Shown here in pieces: positions 15,198-24,390 of a stretch of DNA of 51,658 nt; positions within the stretch are counted from its first letter, which is position 1; every line of letters starts with the position of its first letter. The DNA lies in assembly GCA_903932865.1 (NCBI GenBank), contig CAIZHQ010000009.1, positions 1-51,658 on the forward strand, written 5' to 3'. Under the pieces are notes generated by a model. It saw only the letters and a list, made by a program, of their open reading frames with translations, ran no database searches and had not been told where the DNA came from. Position numbers and translations under genes: made by a program. The DNA is from an uncultured Burkholderiales bacterium. Lineage in GTDB: Bacteria > Pseudomonadota > Gammaproteobacteria > Burkholderiales > Burkholderiaceae_C.

Positions 15198-16163
15198 TTA
15201 AGACCGACCCACCAGCATTGCCTCCACCAGCTCTTGCACCGCCAGCGCTTCTTCGGCCGTGGCCAGTTTGTGGGGCTGGCCGCGCAACCACAAGTCCGCT
15301 TCGCTCAGTTGACGCTGCAAGGCGCTGGTGCGGGGGTCTTCGGTAGACCAATCCAGGGCCTCCACCCAGGGGCCACCGTCTGAGCGCCACAGTTGATAAA
15401 ACTCGCGGAACTGGTGGTTCGTGCGGCTGCCGCGCACCGTCACTTCTTGGCGATCGGGCTGTTGACCGCCGGTGGTGGCCATGACCGTGACAGGCCTCCC
15501 ATCGGCCGTGGTCAGGCGGGCCAGCAAGTCCAACTCGCACAGACTGGAATCTTGAGGGTAACGGGGAGACGCGTGCTGCAAGCTCAGCGGACCCAAAAAG
15601 CGACCGGCTAAAAACAAAAAATGCGAAATCACTTCACGGGTGTAGCCCCCTTCATGGCGCAGGCGCAGCCAATCGGCATCCTTTTGCCAGGCGCGGGGCC
15701 AGGCCGGATACTGGACCACGATGTCGATGCCCAGCAGCGCGCCCGTTTCCCCCGCGTCCACGGCGCGCTGCAACGCTTCAAAGCCCCTCGACGCGGCTTG
15801 GGTGAAGTTGACCACGCCCGGCAAACGGGCCCGCCGCAGTTGGGCGACCAAGTCTCGGCTTTCGGCGTTGTCGGTGCCCAGGGGTTTTTCCATGAACACG
15901 CCCTGCCCCGCTGCAGCAGCCTGCAGTGCATAGGCTTTGCGCGGGCCTGGCGGGCAAGCCAAATAAACCACATCGGCCCCGTGCATGGCCAACTCGGCAC
16001 TGCTGGCCAGCGGCACCGAGGGCAGGGTTTCATGCATTTTGGCCACAGAGGCGGCCGCTGGGTCCCAGACCCCCGACACCTCAAATGCGGGATGTTGCAG
16101 CGCGTTTTCCAACATGCGGCGGCCCATGATGCCCAGGCTAATGATCGCCAATTTGTGTGTCAT
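15198..16163 (-). CDS. Gfo/Idh/MocA-family oxidoreductase
   Basis: The 321-residue protein has the NAD(P)-binding start IISLGIMGRRML (GxxG at 11-14), VVYLACPP at 65-72 and the family signature MEKPLG (Lys93). A C-terminal alpha/beta domain contains GGYTREVISHFLFLAGRF, in which the His of ISHF may be the usual catalytic His. Family members oxidise or reduce sugars, inositols or related polyols with NAD(P). The start is secure: AGGAGAAAAGC precedes the ATG. It stands alone on the minus strand between a terminator and the divergently read M20 peptidase gene. Substrate unknown. Confidence 0.8.
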   Translation of the reverse strand: MTHKLAIISLGIMGRRMLENALQHPAFEVSGVWDPAAASVAKMHETLPSVPLASSAELAMHGADVVYLACPPGPRKAYALQAAAAGQGVFMEKPLGTDNAESRDLVAQLRRARLPGVVNFTQAASRGFEALQRAVDAGETGALLGIDIVVQYPAWPRAWQKDADWLRLRHEGGYTREVISHFLFLAGRFLGPLSLQHASPRYPQDSSLCELDLLARLTTADGRPVTVMATTGGQQPDRQEVTVRGSRTNHQFREFYQLWRSDGGPWVEALDWSTEDPRTSALQRQLSEADLWLRGQPHKLATAEEALAVQELVEAMLVGRS

Positions 16164-16334
16164 GCTTTTCTCCTGTGGGTGGCTAGCTTAACAAGGCCCT
16201 CGCAACACCAGGCCAGCCTTCACATCGCACATGCAAGGCAGGTCTGCTTGACGCAGGGGTGTCGCGAATGCTGCTGACTGGCGTGCTGCAAAGACGTTAA
16301 ATGACCTGATTCATCCATCACTGAGGAAATCGTC

Positions 16335-17660
16335 ATGGTGCTTTCGCATTGGGTTCACCATTCCATCCGCCCAGCAGCCAAGCTGCTGCTGGCCGCCAGC
16401 TGCTGCGCTGTGGCACTGATGCCCGCTTGGGCGCAGACCCCCACCGACACCACCAAGGTCCGTGTTCAAACCATGGCCCAATCCCAAACGCCTGCCTTGC
16501 TGGACACCCTGAAAACCCTGGTCTCCATCGAGTCGGGCAGCCGGGATCTGGAAGGTCTTGAAAAAATCAGCCTGCTGATTGGGCAGCGCTTGCAGCAAAT
16601 GGGCATGGATGTCAAAACCATTCCCACCCAGGCCCCAGATTTCCACCCCCAACTCAAGGGTGCCAAGCTGGGTTCGGTGGTGATGGGCACCAAAAAAGGC
16701 AAGGGCCAAAAGAAAGTGCTGTTGATCGCCCACATGGACACGGTTTACTTGAAAGGCATGGTGGCCAAACAGCCTTTCCGCATCGATGGCAACCGGGCTT
16801 ATGGCTTGGCCATTTCGGACGACAAAGGGGGTGTGGCCTTGATTTTGCACACCGTGCAGATGCTGCAAGATTTGGGTTTTGACGATTACGCCGAGCTGGC
16901 CGTGGCCATCAATGGCGACGAGGAAGTGGGCTCGGCGGGCTCCAGCGCCTTGCTGGTCCGATTGGGCGAGGAATACGATGCGGTGATGTCTTTTGAAGGC
17001 GGTGGCGTGGACAAAGACATGGTGCGCCTGGCCACCAGCAGCATTGCCATTGTGGAAATGAAAATCACTGGCAAAGCCTCTCACGCCGGAGCCAACCCCG
17101 AAGGCGGGCGCAATGCTGTGTATGAATTAGCACACCAGATGCTCAAAACCCGCAATTTTGGCGATCCGGCCAAGGGGCTCAAGATCAACTGGACCGTGGC
17201 CCGCGGTGGCGATGTCCGCAATGTGATTCCGGCTTCCGCCAGCGCCATTGCCGATGTGCGATCGCTGTCGAACAAGGACTTGGACTTGATGGAGGCCAGC
17301 CTGAAAGAAGCCATCAAGGACAAGTTGATCCCGGACACCCAAATTGATTTGAGCTTTTACCGAAGCCGCCCAGCCTTTGAAGCCACACAGGCCTCTCGGG
17401 TCATGGCACAGCATGCCTTGGGCATTTTTCAGGAAATTGGCCAAAACCTGTTGGTGCAAGAGCGTGCCACAGGCGGGGGCACAGATGCGGCTTTTGCCGG
17501 CTTGCGCCCCAAAGGCGGCGTGCTGGAGAGTTTTGGACTGCGGGGTTTTGGGGCCCACTCGAATGACGATGAATACATCTTCATCGACTCGATCGCGCCA
17601 CGGCTGTATTTGTCCACACGCATGGTGATGGATGTCGGCAGCGGCAAAGTCAAATGGTGA
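16335..17660 (+). CDS. Secreted M20-family metallopeptidase (glutamate carboxypeptidase/CPG2-like)
   Basis: The 441-residue protein has a signal peptide (hydrophobic LLLAASCCAVALMPAWAQ, cleavage near residue 34). M20 metal ligands follow in order: LLIAHMDTVY (His133, Asp135), AISDDKGG (bridging Asp162), NGDEEVGS (catalytic Glu196, ligand Glu197) and GFGAHSNDDEY near the end. A dimerisation domain lies between about 230 and 340 (KASHAGANPEGGRNAVYEL). Layout and length match carboxypeptidase G2, which removes C-terminal glutamate from folate and acyl-glutamates in the periplasm. GAGGAAA precedes the ATG. A terminator follows at 17694, and a Bug receptor gene starts 71 bp downstream. The exact substrate is not shown by sequence. 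Confidence 0.85.
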   Translation: MVLSHWVHHSIRPAAKLLLAASCCAVALMPAWAQTPTDTTKVRVQTMAQSQTPALLDTLKTLVSIESGSRDLEGLEKISLLIGQRLQQMGMDVKTIPTQAPDFHPQLKGAKLGSVVMGTKKGKGQKKVLLIAHMDTVYLKGMVAKQPFRIDGNRAYGLAISDDKGGVALILHTVQMLQDLGFDDYAELAVAINGDEEVGSAGSSALLVRLGEEYDAVMSFEGGGVDKDMVRLATSSIAIVEMKITGKASHAGANPEGGRNAVYELAHQMLKTRNFGDPAKGLKINWTVARGGDVRNVIPASASAIADVRSLSNKDLDLMEASLKEAIKDKLIPDTQIDLSFYRSRPAFEATQASRVMAQHALGIFQEIGQNLLVQERATGGGTDAAFAGLRPKGGVLESFGLRGFGAHSNDDEYIFIDSIAPRLYLSTRMVMDVGSGKVKW

Positions 17661-17693
17661 TCCTGCACCCGCAGGATTGAGCCCAAAACCCAT

Positions 17694-17719
17694 GCGCCTG
17701 CCTAGGCGGCGCGTTTTTT
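17694..17719 (+). terminator. Rho-independent terminator of the M20 peptidase gene
   Basis: Stem GCGCCTGCC / GGCGGCGC with one bulged T and a 2-base loop, then GTTTTTT. It lies only 12 bp before the start of the next gene. Confidence 0.75.
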
Positions 17720-17731
17720 AAACACCATGCC

Positions 17732-18709
17732 ATGTCACGTCATTTGATATTCATCACTTTTGGGATCCTTGTGAGCTTGATGGCCCCTGGGTCCGTCGCT
17801 TTTGCGCAGGACTTTCCTCCCAAAAAAACCATCAGCATGGTCGTGGGCTTTGTGCCCGGCGGGGCGGCCGACACGGGTGCCCGCATCATTGCCAAAAAAC
17901 TGGGCGAGAACCTGGGGGTCGCTGTCACGGTTGAAAACAAAGCCGGCGCTGGCGGCAACATTGCCCACCAATACACCGCAACAGGCCCAGCGGACGGCAG
18001 CGTGCTGCTGTTCGGTTCGGTCGGCCCGCTGAGCATTGCCCCCAACATGATGAAGCTGCCCTATGACCCAGTCAAAGACCTGGCCCCGCTGACCATGGCG
18101 GTGAACTTTCCGAATGTGCTGGTGGTGCACTCGGGCACGGGCATCAAGACGTTCGCCGAGTTCATCGCCGCCGCCAAAAAAGACCCCGGCAAACTCGATT
18201 TCGCCTCCACCGGCCCAGGTTCTGCCTCGCACCTGGCAGGCGAGTTGCTGAACGACATGGCCAAAATTGACACACTGCATGTGCCCTACAAAGGCGGCGC
18301 CGCTGCCTTGCAAGACCTGTTGGGTGGCCGCGTGGCCTCTTGGTATGCCACTTTTGCCACGGCAGCGCCTCACATCGAGGCCGGCAAAGTGATTCCTCTG
18401 GCCAGTACCGGCACTCAGCGCCTGGGGGGGTTGCCGCATATCCCCACCATTGCCGAGTCCGGCTATCCCGGTTTCAGTGCCACCAACTGGTACGCTTTTG
18501 TCGCCTCATCCAAAGTGCCCGCCCCGGTGCTGGAACGCTGGAATGCGGAATTGGTCAAGGTTTTGTCAGCGCCCGATGTGGTGGAGCAGTTGAACAAGCA
18601 CGGCCTGGTGCCCATGCCCGGCTCGCGAGAAGACTTGGCCCGTTACATGGCCAAGGAGACGGCCACTTGGGGGCGCATCATTCGGGAGCGGAAAATAAGC
18701 GCACAATGA
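17732..18709 (+). CDS. Bug-family (TctC-like) periplasmic solute-binding protein
   Basis: The 325-residue protein has a signal peptide (cleavage near VAFAQ, residue 26) and the Bug signatures: SMVVGFVPGGAADTGAR, VTVENKAGAGGNIA, LHVPYKGGAAALQDLLGG and GLPHIPTIAESGYPGF. Bug proteins bind carboxylates and amides in the periplasm and normally feed a tripartite tricarboxylate transporter (TctAB). No TctA or TctB gene is in the window, so this is an orphan receptor, which is common in Burkholderiales. A terminator stands between it and the M20 peptidase, so it is probably transcribed separately. The Shine-Dalgarno is weak. Confidence 0.85.
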   Translation: MSRHLIFITFGILVSLMAPGSVAFAQDFPPKKTISMVVGFVPGGAADTGARIIAKKLGENLGVAVTVENKAGAGGNIAHQYTATGPADGSVLLFGSVGPLSIAPNMMKLPYDPVKDLAPLTMAVNFPNVLVVHSGTGIKTFAEFIAAAKKDPGKLDFASTGPGSASHLAGELLNDMAKIDTLHVPYKGGAAALQDLLGGRVASWYATFATAAPHIEAGKVIPLASTGTQRLGGLPHIPTIAESGYPGFSATNWYAFVASSKVPAPVLERWNAELVKVLSAPDVVEQLNKHGLVPMPGSREDLARYMAKETATWGRIIRERKISAQ

Positions 18710-18782
18710 TTGCGTGTTGGCCATGAACCTCGAAATGTGTTGAGGATAAAAGTGGGTCAAAAGATTCGATAAAATCGGCCGT

Positions 18783-19151
18783 ATGGAAAAAAACCAAAGC
18801 CCTTTTGCTTCAGCTTACCTGCGATTTCTCCAGTTGGCCAAAGTGGTTCAAGCCTTGCCAGATGGTCAGGCCATAGATGCCAACGAATCGGCTCTGTTGC
18901 AGTCGGTGGTGCTGCGTTGGTACGAAAACCAACCCATGACGGTGCGCGAAGCGATTGGACTGGCTGAACTGGGTTCTCCCGCCACCTTGCACAAGCGCAT
19001 CACGCGACTGCGTGAAAAAGACTTGCTCAGCGCGCTGAACCAAGAAGGCGACCGTCGTGCCAAATTCCTGATTCCCACCCAGCGCACCCTGGATTACTTC
19101 CAGGATCTGGGCCGCTCCATGCAGCAAGCTCACCAAAACCCGATCACATGA
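18783..19151 (+). CDS. Winged-helix (MarR-like) DNA-binding protein
   Basis: The 122-residue protein has a helical N-terminus (FASAYLRFLQLAKVVQAL) and a winged helix: MTVREAIGLAELGSPATLHKRITRLREKDLLSALNQEGDRRAKFLIPTQ (about 52-103), where SPATLHKRITRL would be the recognition helix and DRRAKFLIPT the wing. It resembles the core of MarR-type regulators but is short. It ends inside the start of the following membrane protein gene (ATGA overlap), so the two are made together. Target and signal are unknown. Confidence 0.65.
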   Translation: MEKNQSPFASAYLRFLQLAKVVQALPDGQAIDANESALLQSVVLRWYENQPMTVREAIGLAELGSPATLHKRITRLREKDLLSALNQEGDRRAKFLIPTQRTLDYFQDLGRSMQQAHQNPIT

Positions 19152-19720
19152 TCCACGGCGTCAGACATGCCTTGGAATCCACAGCGCTGACCCTCATCAG
19201 CGCTGTTTTGTTTGTGGGCTTCTACCAACTCAACGATTTGATTTTTTCGATTTTCGAATACAGCGAAGGCATCAGTTGGGTATTTCTGCCCGCAGGCTTT
19301 CGGGTCGTGCTGGTCCTGGTCATGGGCTTGCCAGGTGCCTTGGGGCTGATGCTGGGCAGCTGGTTCATTGACCGCGATCTTTTCACGCAAAAAATGGCCT
19401 TACTGGCGCTTTTGAATGGCGCAGTGGGGGGCTTGACCCCTTGGTTGGTGATGAAATACCTGGTCCGCCTTCAGTGGCTGGACTCGAAATTGCAATCGCT
19501 CAATGCGCTACAGCTGTTGAAAATAACCTTGATCTTTGCAGCCGCCAGCGCCTTGGCCCACCATTTGGTTTGGCAGCTGCTGGATCGGCCCCACCTGAAC
19601 ATTTGGGTGGACATCTGGCCAATGTTCATGGGCGACGCATTGGGGGCTTTGCTGATGCTTTACGGTTTCAAGTTTGTGCTCGACCGGATCAGCTCCCAAT
19701 CATCCCTGCGCGCTCACTGA
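19148..19720 (+). CDS. Integral membrane protein, MASE1-like
   Basis: The 190-residue protein has five or six predicted membrane segments (ALTLISAVLFVGFYQL, WVFLPAGFRVVLVLVMGLPGALGLMLGSWF, MALLALLNGAVGGLTPWL, ITLIFAAASALAHHLVW, MFMGDALGALLMLYGF). The segment with PAGFR and G..GA..G resembles the MASE1 sensory membrane domain, but no output domain (GGDEF, kinase) follows, so it is a stand-alone membrane unit. It overlaps the winged-helix gene by 4 bp, and its last 7 bp overlap the 3' end of hemW on the other strand. Function is unknown; a membrane partner of the DNA-binding protein is inference. Confidence 0.6.
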   Translation: MIHGVRHALESTALTLISAVLFVGFYQLNDLIFSIFEYSEGISWVFLPAGFRVVLVLVMGLPGALGLMLGSWFIDRDLFTQKMALLALLNGAVGGLTPWLVMKYLVRLQWLDSKLQSLNALQLLKITLIFAAASALAHHLVWQLLDRPHLNIWVDIWPMFMGDALGALLMLYGFKFVLDRISSQSSLRAH

Positions 19721-20940
19721 GCCTGTGCGCTGTCGCTGTTTGACAAGAACAGGGATTGCAAGTCGCTCAAGAAATCAAAGCCTTTTTCGGTGGGCCAGAC
19801 CCGGTGCAGGTCGCGGCCAATCAAGCCCAATTTTTCTGCTTCTTTCAATCCCGCCTGGATGCTGTTCATGGCCAGACCCGTGCGTTCCACATAGTCAGCC
19901 ACAGCAAACCCACCACGCAGGCGCAGGGCGTTGAGCATGAATTCAAACGGCAAGTCCTGGCGTGACACCTCGGTGCTTTGCGTCACAGGCTCGCCCTTCA
20001 TGGCCTGCTGCATGTACAGCGCAGGCTCGCGGTAGCGCACTTGCCGCAGCACGCGGTGCGCAAAACTGAGCTTGCTGTGCGCGCCCGCGCCAATGCCCAA
20101 GTAGTCACCGAACTGCCAATAGTTCAGGTTGTGCGAGCACAGGTGGCCTGGCTTGGCATAGGCCGAGACTTCGTAACGATCCAAGCCCGCCAAGGCCGTC
20201 AGTTCAGTGATCCGGTCCATCATCTCGTAGGCCAAATCGTCCTCAGGCAAGGCAGGCGGGAACTTGGCAAACACGGTGTTGGGCTCGATGGTCAGGTGGT
20301 AGATCGAGATGTGCGGCGGCGCAAAGGTCAAGGCGGTCTGAATGTCTTGTGTCAGGCCCTCCAGCGTCTGACCCGGCAAGGCGTACATCAAGTCCAGGTT
20401 GAAGGTGTCAAACACCTGCGCGGCTTCGGTCACAGCGGCCAGCGCTTGGTCGCGGTCATGCACACGGCCCAGGGCTTTCAGGTGCGCATTGTCAAAACTC
20501 TGCACGCCCATCGACAAGCGGGTGATCCCGGCTTGGTGAAAGGCCTTGAAACGGTCTTTCTCGAAAGTGCCGGGGTTGGCTTCCATGGTGATTTCGGCGT
20601 CAGGTGCCAAGCGCACGCGGGCACGGATGCCCGAAATCAAATGGTCAATCGCTTCGGGCGAAAACAAGCTGGGTGTGCCACCACCCAAAAACACGGTCTG
20701 AATACTTCGGCCCCAAATCAGCGGCAAGCTCGCATCCAGGTCGGCAAACAAGGCATTGATGTAGGCATCTTGTGTCGAGATCGGATCAGCGCCCTCACGC
20801 AACTCGTGCGAGTTGAAGTCGCAATAGGGGCACTTCTTGATGCACCAAGGCAGGTGCACATACAGCGACAGGGGCGGCAAGGCGTTCAGTTGCAGCACGC
20901 CCGGGCGCATGGCGTGCACAGGGTCCATCATCGGGTTCAT
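19714..20940 (-). CDS. hemW: Radical SAM family heme chaperone HemW
   Basis: The 408-residue protein has the radical SAM cluster motif HLPWCIKKCPYCDFNS (Cys33, Cys37, Cys40), then FLGGGTPSL and ITMEANPGT, typical of the HemN/HemW group, and a C-terminal HemW domain (LPFEFMLNALRLRGGF). The YCDFNS context with a further Phe/Asn rather than Cys fits HemW, a heme-binding chaperone, and not the coproporphyrinogen dehydrogenase HemN. The ATG overlaps the stop of rdgB (ATGA). Order rph-rdgB-hemW on one strand is usual in Burkholderiales. Cytoplasmic. Confidence 0.9.
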   Translation of the reverse strand: MNPMMDPVHAMRPGVLQLNALPPLSLYVHLPWCIKKCPYCDFNSHELREGADPISTQDAYINALFADLDASLPLIWGRSIQTVFLGGGTPSLFSPEAIDHLISGIRARVRLAPDAEITMEANPGTFEKDRFKAFHQAGITRLSMGVQSFDNAHLKALGRVHDRDQALAAVTEAAQVFDTFNLDLMYALPGQTLEGLTQDIQTALTFAPPHISIYHLTIEPNTVFAKFPPALPEDDLAYEMMDRITELTALAGLDRYEVSAYAKPGHLCSHNLNYWQFGDYLGIGAGAHSKLSFAHRVLRQVRYREPALYMQQAMKGEPVTQSTEVSRQDLPFEFMLNALRLRGGFAVADYVERTGLAMNSIQAGLKEAEKLGLIGRDLHRVWPTEKGFDFLSDLQSLFLSNSDSAQAQ

Positions 20941-21551
20941 GGCGCAGCGCTGTCCAACCAGCGTTCACGCATCAGCGTCAGCATGGCCTGTGCGGCGCGG
21001 CCGCGGTGGCTGTGGGCGTTCTTCACCTCGGGGGGCAACTCGGCAAAGGTCTTGCCAAATTCGGGCAGGTACATGACCGGGTCAAAACCAAAACCGTTGG
21101 TGCCCCGCCGTTCAGGCGTGATCTGCACCACCACCCGGCCCACGGCAATCAAGGGCTCCGGGTCGTGAGCGCTGCGCACCGCCACCAGCGTGCTGACCAT
21201 GGCGGCGCGGCGGTTGGTGATGCCTTGCATTTGTTCCAGCAAAGCGGTGACGTTGGTGTCGTCGCCTTTGGGGTAACCGAAGCGGGTGGCGTAGTAGGCC
21301 GTGTCCACACCCGGCTGGCCGCCAAAGGCATCTACACACAGGCCCGCGTCGTCGGCCAAGGCGGGCATGCCGCTCAGCTGCGCTGCGTGGCGGGCTTTGG
21401 CCAGGGCGTTTTCAACAAAGGTCTTGAACGGCTCTGCGGCCTCGGGAATGTTCAGCTCGGACTGGCGCTCCAGCGTCATGCCCAGCGGCGCCAACAGGGT
21501 TTGGAGCTCGGCCAATTTGCCTGCGTTGTTGGAGGCGAGAACGATTTTCAT
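20937..21551 (-). CDS. rdgB: RdgB/HAM1 non-canonical purine NTP pyrophosphatase
   Basis: The 204-residue protein begins MKIVLASNNAGKLAEL, the typical start of the ITPase/HAM1 family (SNN-KxxE motif). It has ALADDAGLCVDAFGGQPGVDTAYYATRF (substrate loop) and GTNGFGFDPVMYLPEFGKTFAEL. It hydrolyses dITP, ITP and XTP to the monophosphates and so keeps deaminated purines out of DNA and RNA. The ATG at 21551 was preferred over one three codons upstream because family members start at MK(I/V)VLAS. It lies between rph (gap 19 bp) and hemW (4-bp overlap). Confidence 0.92.
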   Translation of the reverse strand: MKIVLASNNAGKLAELQTLLAPLGMTLERQSELNIPEAAEPFKTFVENALAKARHAAQLSGMPALADDAGLCVDAFGGQPGVDTAYYATRFGYPKGDDTNVTALLEQMQGITNRRAAMVSTLVAVRSAHDPEPLIAVGRVVVQITPERRGTNGFGFDPVMYLPEFGKTFAELPPEVKNAHSHRGRAAQAMLTLMRERWLDSAAP

Positions 21552-21570
21552 GTACGCCATCGCCAGGGGT

Positions 21571-22323
21571 TCAGGCGCTGAACGTCAGGGTCTGGGGTTG
21601 GTCGTGCGCTTGCTTTTGCAACTGCACCAGTTGCGCAATGCCCTTTTCGGCCAGCGCCAGCATGCCGTCCATCTCGACGCGGGTAAAGGCCACGCCTTCG
21701 GCCGTGCCCTGCACTTCCACAAAGTTGCCCGCACCGGTCATCACCACGTTCATGTCGGTGTCGCAAGACGAGTCTTCGGGATAATCCAGGTCCAGCAAGG
21801 CGGTGCCGTTTTTCAAGCCCACCGAGATGGCGGCCACGCGGTCCAGAATCGGTGATTCGGTCAGTTTGCCAGTCGCGATCAACCAGTTCACAGCATCCTG
21901 CGCTGCGACAAAAGCACCCGTGATGCTGGCCGTGCGGGTGCCGCCATCGGCTTGCAGCACGTCGCAGTCGAGGTGGATGGTGCGTTCACCCAGTTTTTTC
22001 AGGTCAAACACGGCACGCAGCGAGCGGCCAATCAGGCGCTGGATTTCTTGCGTACGGCCGCTTTGCTTGCCGCGCGCGGCTTCGCGGTCGCCCCGGGTGT
22101 GGGTGGCGCGGGGCAGCATGCCGTATTCGGCCGTGACCCAGCCCTCGCCGCTGCCCTTTTTGTGGCCCGGCACTTTTTCTTCGACCGAAGCGGTGCACAG
22201 CACGCGGGTCTGACCAAACTCGATCAGCACCGAGCCTTCGGCGTGGACGGTGTAGCCGCGGGTGATGCGCACAGCGCGCAAAGCGTCGGCAGCGCGGCCG
22301 GAACGAACAGAGTTGGATGTCAT
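21571..22323 (-). CDS. rph: Ribonuclease PH
   Basis: The 250-residue protein shows the RNase PH pattern: [81 protein letters not shown] and [15 protein letters not shown]. It trims tRNA 3' ends by phosphorolysis as a hexamer. The ATG at 22323 ([10 protein letters not shown]) gives a length close to the 238 residues of E. coli; the frame is open a further 26 codons without family similarity. First gene of rph-rdgB-hemW, divergent from yicC with a 161-bp shared upstream region. Confidence 0.93.
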   Translation of the reverse strand: MTSNSVRSGRAADALRAVRITRGYTVHAEGSVLIEFGQTRVLCTASVEEKVPGHKKGSGEGWVTAEYGMLPRATHTRGDREAARGKQSGRTQEIQRLIGRSLRAVFDLKKLGERTIHLDCDVLQADGGTRTASITGAFVAAQDAVNWLIATGKLTESPILDRVAAISVGLKNGTALLDLDYPEDSSCDTDMNVVMTGAGNFVEVQGTAEGVAFTRVEMDGMLALAEKGIAQLVQLQKQAHDQPQTLTFSA

Positions 22324-22484
22324 GGGTGTGTCTTTGGCGAGTGGTGTGATGCTGGCTTCGGCAAGCGGTATGGGCGAGTTTGCGATAATGCGCTGTTTCA
22401 TGCTTTGCCAAGCCCTTCAAGGGCTTGGGTTGAGGCAATTGCCCCAAGCCGGTGTTCGGCCTGCGGCGCGAAGGAACCAGTTCA

Positions 22485-23402
22485 ATGTCAGTTTACAGTA
22501 TGACCGGCTACGCCAGCGTGCAGCACAGCCCGCTGCCCGCAGACGGCGAAGCCCCTGCCAGCGCGGCCCCCAACGCCCGCCTGGGGCTTGAAATCCGCTC
22601 GGTCAACAGCCGCTTCCTCGACCTGAGTTTTCGCCTGCCGGAAGAGCTGCGCCAGCTCGAACCGGGTCTGCGCGAGCTGATCACCCGCCAGATCAAACGC
22701 GGCAAAGTCGAAGTGCGTGCCAGCCAGGACGACGGTCACAGCACTGCCCTGCCAGTGCCCAACCACCAAGCCCTGCAAAAAATCGCGGCCTTGCAAGACA
22801 AAATTCAGGATTGGTTGCCCGGTGCCCGCGCCCTGAGCGTGGCCGACGTGCTGCGTATGACGGAAGGCAGCTCAGGCCAAGCCGCCCCCGACGAAGCGGC
22901 CTGGATGCAACTGGCCACCCAAGCCGTGGACGCCCTGCGCGAAGCCCGCGCCCGCGAAGGTACCCGCCTGACCTCGATGCTGCAAGGACACATTGAACAG
23001 TTGCGCAGCCTGGCCGAACTGGCCGTACCACTGGTGCCCCAATTGGTCGAACAACAGCGTCAGCGCTTTTTAGAGCGCTGGAAAGACGCCATGGCCCTGG
23101 CCGATGGCAGCCATCTGCCCGAAGTGGCACAAGACCGGGCTCTGACCGAGGCCACGGCCTTTGCGATCCGCATCGACGTGGCCGAAGAATTGACCCGCTT
23201 GGGCTCACACCTGGAAGAACTCAGCCGCCTGCTCACCAAGGGCGGTGACATTGGCAAGCGCCTGGACTTCTTGATCCAAGAGCTGCACCGCGAAGCCAAC
23301 ACCTTGGGCTCCAAATCGGCCGTGCTGGAGATGACCCGCATCTCGGTCGACATGAAGGTGCTGATCGAGCAAATGCGCGAACAAGTCCAGAACATCGAAT
23401 AA
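22485..23402 (+). CDS. yicC: YicC-family endoribonuclease-like protein
   Basis: The 305-residue protein begins [11 protein letters not shown], the family hallmark, followed by [21 protein letters not shown] and, at the C-terminus, [51 protein letters not shown] and [17 protein letters not shown]. coli YicC is reported to act in RNA (RyhB) decay. The start is supported by AAGGA ten bases before the ATG. A short low-complexity stretch ([14 protein letters not shown]) interrupts the conserved N-terminus. It is the first gene of yicC-gmk-rpoZ, with gmk 11 bp behind. Confidence 0.9.
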   Translation: MSVYSMTGYASVQHSPLPADGEAPASAAPNARLGLEIRSVNSRFLDLSFRLPEELRQLEPGLRELITRQIKRGKVEVRASQDDGHSTALPVPNHQALQKIAALQDKIQDWLPGARALSVADVLRMTEGSSGQAAPDEAAWMQLATQAVDALREARAREGTRLTSMLQGHIEQLRSLAELAVPLVPQLVEQQRQRFLERWKDAMALADGSHLPEVAQDRALTEATAFAIRIDVAEELTRLGSHLEELSRLLTKGGDIGKRLDFLIQELHREANTLGSKSAVLEMTRISVDMKVLIEQMREQVQNIE

Positions 23403-23413
23403 AGAGCCTCAGC

Positions 23414-24034
23414 ATGGATTACCCAGGAAACCTGTTTGTCGTGGCCGCCCCCAGCGGGGCAGGTAAGTCCAGCCTGGTCAAGGCCTTGATGGAGCTCGAT
23501 TCGCGTGTACACCCCACCGTCTCGCACACCACCCGCGCCCCAAGGGGCCAGGAAAAGCATGGGCGGGAGTATTTTTTTGCATCGGACCCAGAGTTTGACG
23601 GCATGGTGTTGGCCGACGCCTTTGTCGAGTGGGCCCATGTGCACGGCCAGCGCTACGGCACCTCCAAAAAGATGATCGAGGAACGCATGGCCCAAGGTGC
23701 AGACGTGATTTTGGAGATCGATTACCAAGGTGCCCTGCAGATCAAGAAGATGTACGCCAACGCGGTGTTGATTTTCATCTTGCCGCCCAGTTGGGAAGAG
23801 TTGCGCTCGCGCTTGGAGCGCCGGGGCGAGGATGCCCCCGAGATCATCGAGTTGCGCCTGCAAAACGCCGCGGTGGAGATGGCGCAGGCCAAGGAGTTCG
23901 ACTTCGTTATAATCAATGAAGTATTTGATCGCGCTCTGTTTGACCTCAAAGCGGTGGTTCACGCCCAGCGTCTCAAGTACCACGTTCAACGCCGCGCTCG
24001 GCCTGACACCTTTCAAGCCCTCAAGATGGCTTGA
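23414..24034 (+). CDS. gmk: Guanylate kinase
   Basis: The 206-residue protein has the P-loop [10 protein letters not shown] (about 12-21), the GMP-binding segments [19 protein letters not shown] and [14 protein letters not shown], and a C-terminal lid ([18 protein letters not shown]). It phosphorylates GMP to GDP with ATP; cytoplasmic. It sits 11 bp behind yicC and 31 bp before rpoZ in an order conserved across betaproteobacteria. Confidence 0.95.
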   Translation: MDYPGNLFVVAAPSGAGKSSLVKALMELDSRVHPTVSHTTRAPRGQEKHGREYFFASDPEFDGMVLADAFVEWAHVHGQRYGTSKKMIEERMAQGADVILEIDYQGALQIKKMYANAVLIFILPPSWEELRSRLERRGEDAPEIIELRLQNAAVEMAQAKEFDFVIINEVFDRALFDLKAVVHAQRLKYHVQRRARPDTFQALKMA

Positions 24035-24065
24035 CTCCCCGCACAGACATTTTCAAGGAAACCTC

Positions 24066-24266
24066 ATGGCCCGCATCACTGTTGAAGATTGCCTGGAACA
24101 GATCCCCAACCGCTTTCAGCTGGTTTTGGCCGCCACCTACCGCGCTCGCATGTTGAGCCAGGGTCACACGCCCCGTATTGAAAGCAAAAATAAGCCTGGC
24201 GTGACCGCGCTGCGTGAAATTGCGGCAGGCAAAGTCGGCATCGAGATGCTCAAACGCGTGTCCTAA
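24066..24266 (+). CDS. rpoZ: RNA polymerase omega subunit
   Basis: The 66-residue protein [20 protein letters not shown]...[19 protein letters not shown] has the full omega signature. The ATG at 24066 has AAGGAAA before it; the frame is open upstream but runs through the end of gmk. Omega assists assembly of RNA polymerase and forms part of the ppGpp binding site, which fits its place beside spoT. It is closed by a terminator at 24324. Confidence 0.95.
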   Translation: MARITVEDCLEQIPNRFQLVLAATYRARMLSQGHTPRIESKNKPGVTALREIAAGKVGIEMLKRVS

Positions 24267-24323
24267 AATTCCGAAACCCGGGTCGGTCTGGTCTGAACCA
24301 GCGCCTCGGTCCAACGGCAAAAC

Positions 24324-24347
24324 GCCCCAGTGATGGGGCTTTTTTTT
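24324..24347 (+). terminator. Rho-independent terminator after rpoZ
   Basis: Stem GCCCCA / TGGGGC with GTGA loop, followed by eight T. It separates rpoZ from spoT, so spoT needs its own promoter or read-through. Confidence 0.9.
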
Positions 24348-24390
24348 GGCTGTTTCCAAGGCCCTCCATCGCTTGCGTTACATTGACGCC

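Noticed and set aside
19978..21168. Long plus-strand open frame opposite hemW and rdgB
   Set aside because: It crosses two well-recognised genes on the other strand and shows no domain; shadow frame.
23905..23915. TATAAT inside gmk as an internal promoter for rpoZ
   Set aside because: No -35 hexamer at a suitable distance, and the hexamer is explained by conserved gmk codons (FVIINE).
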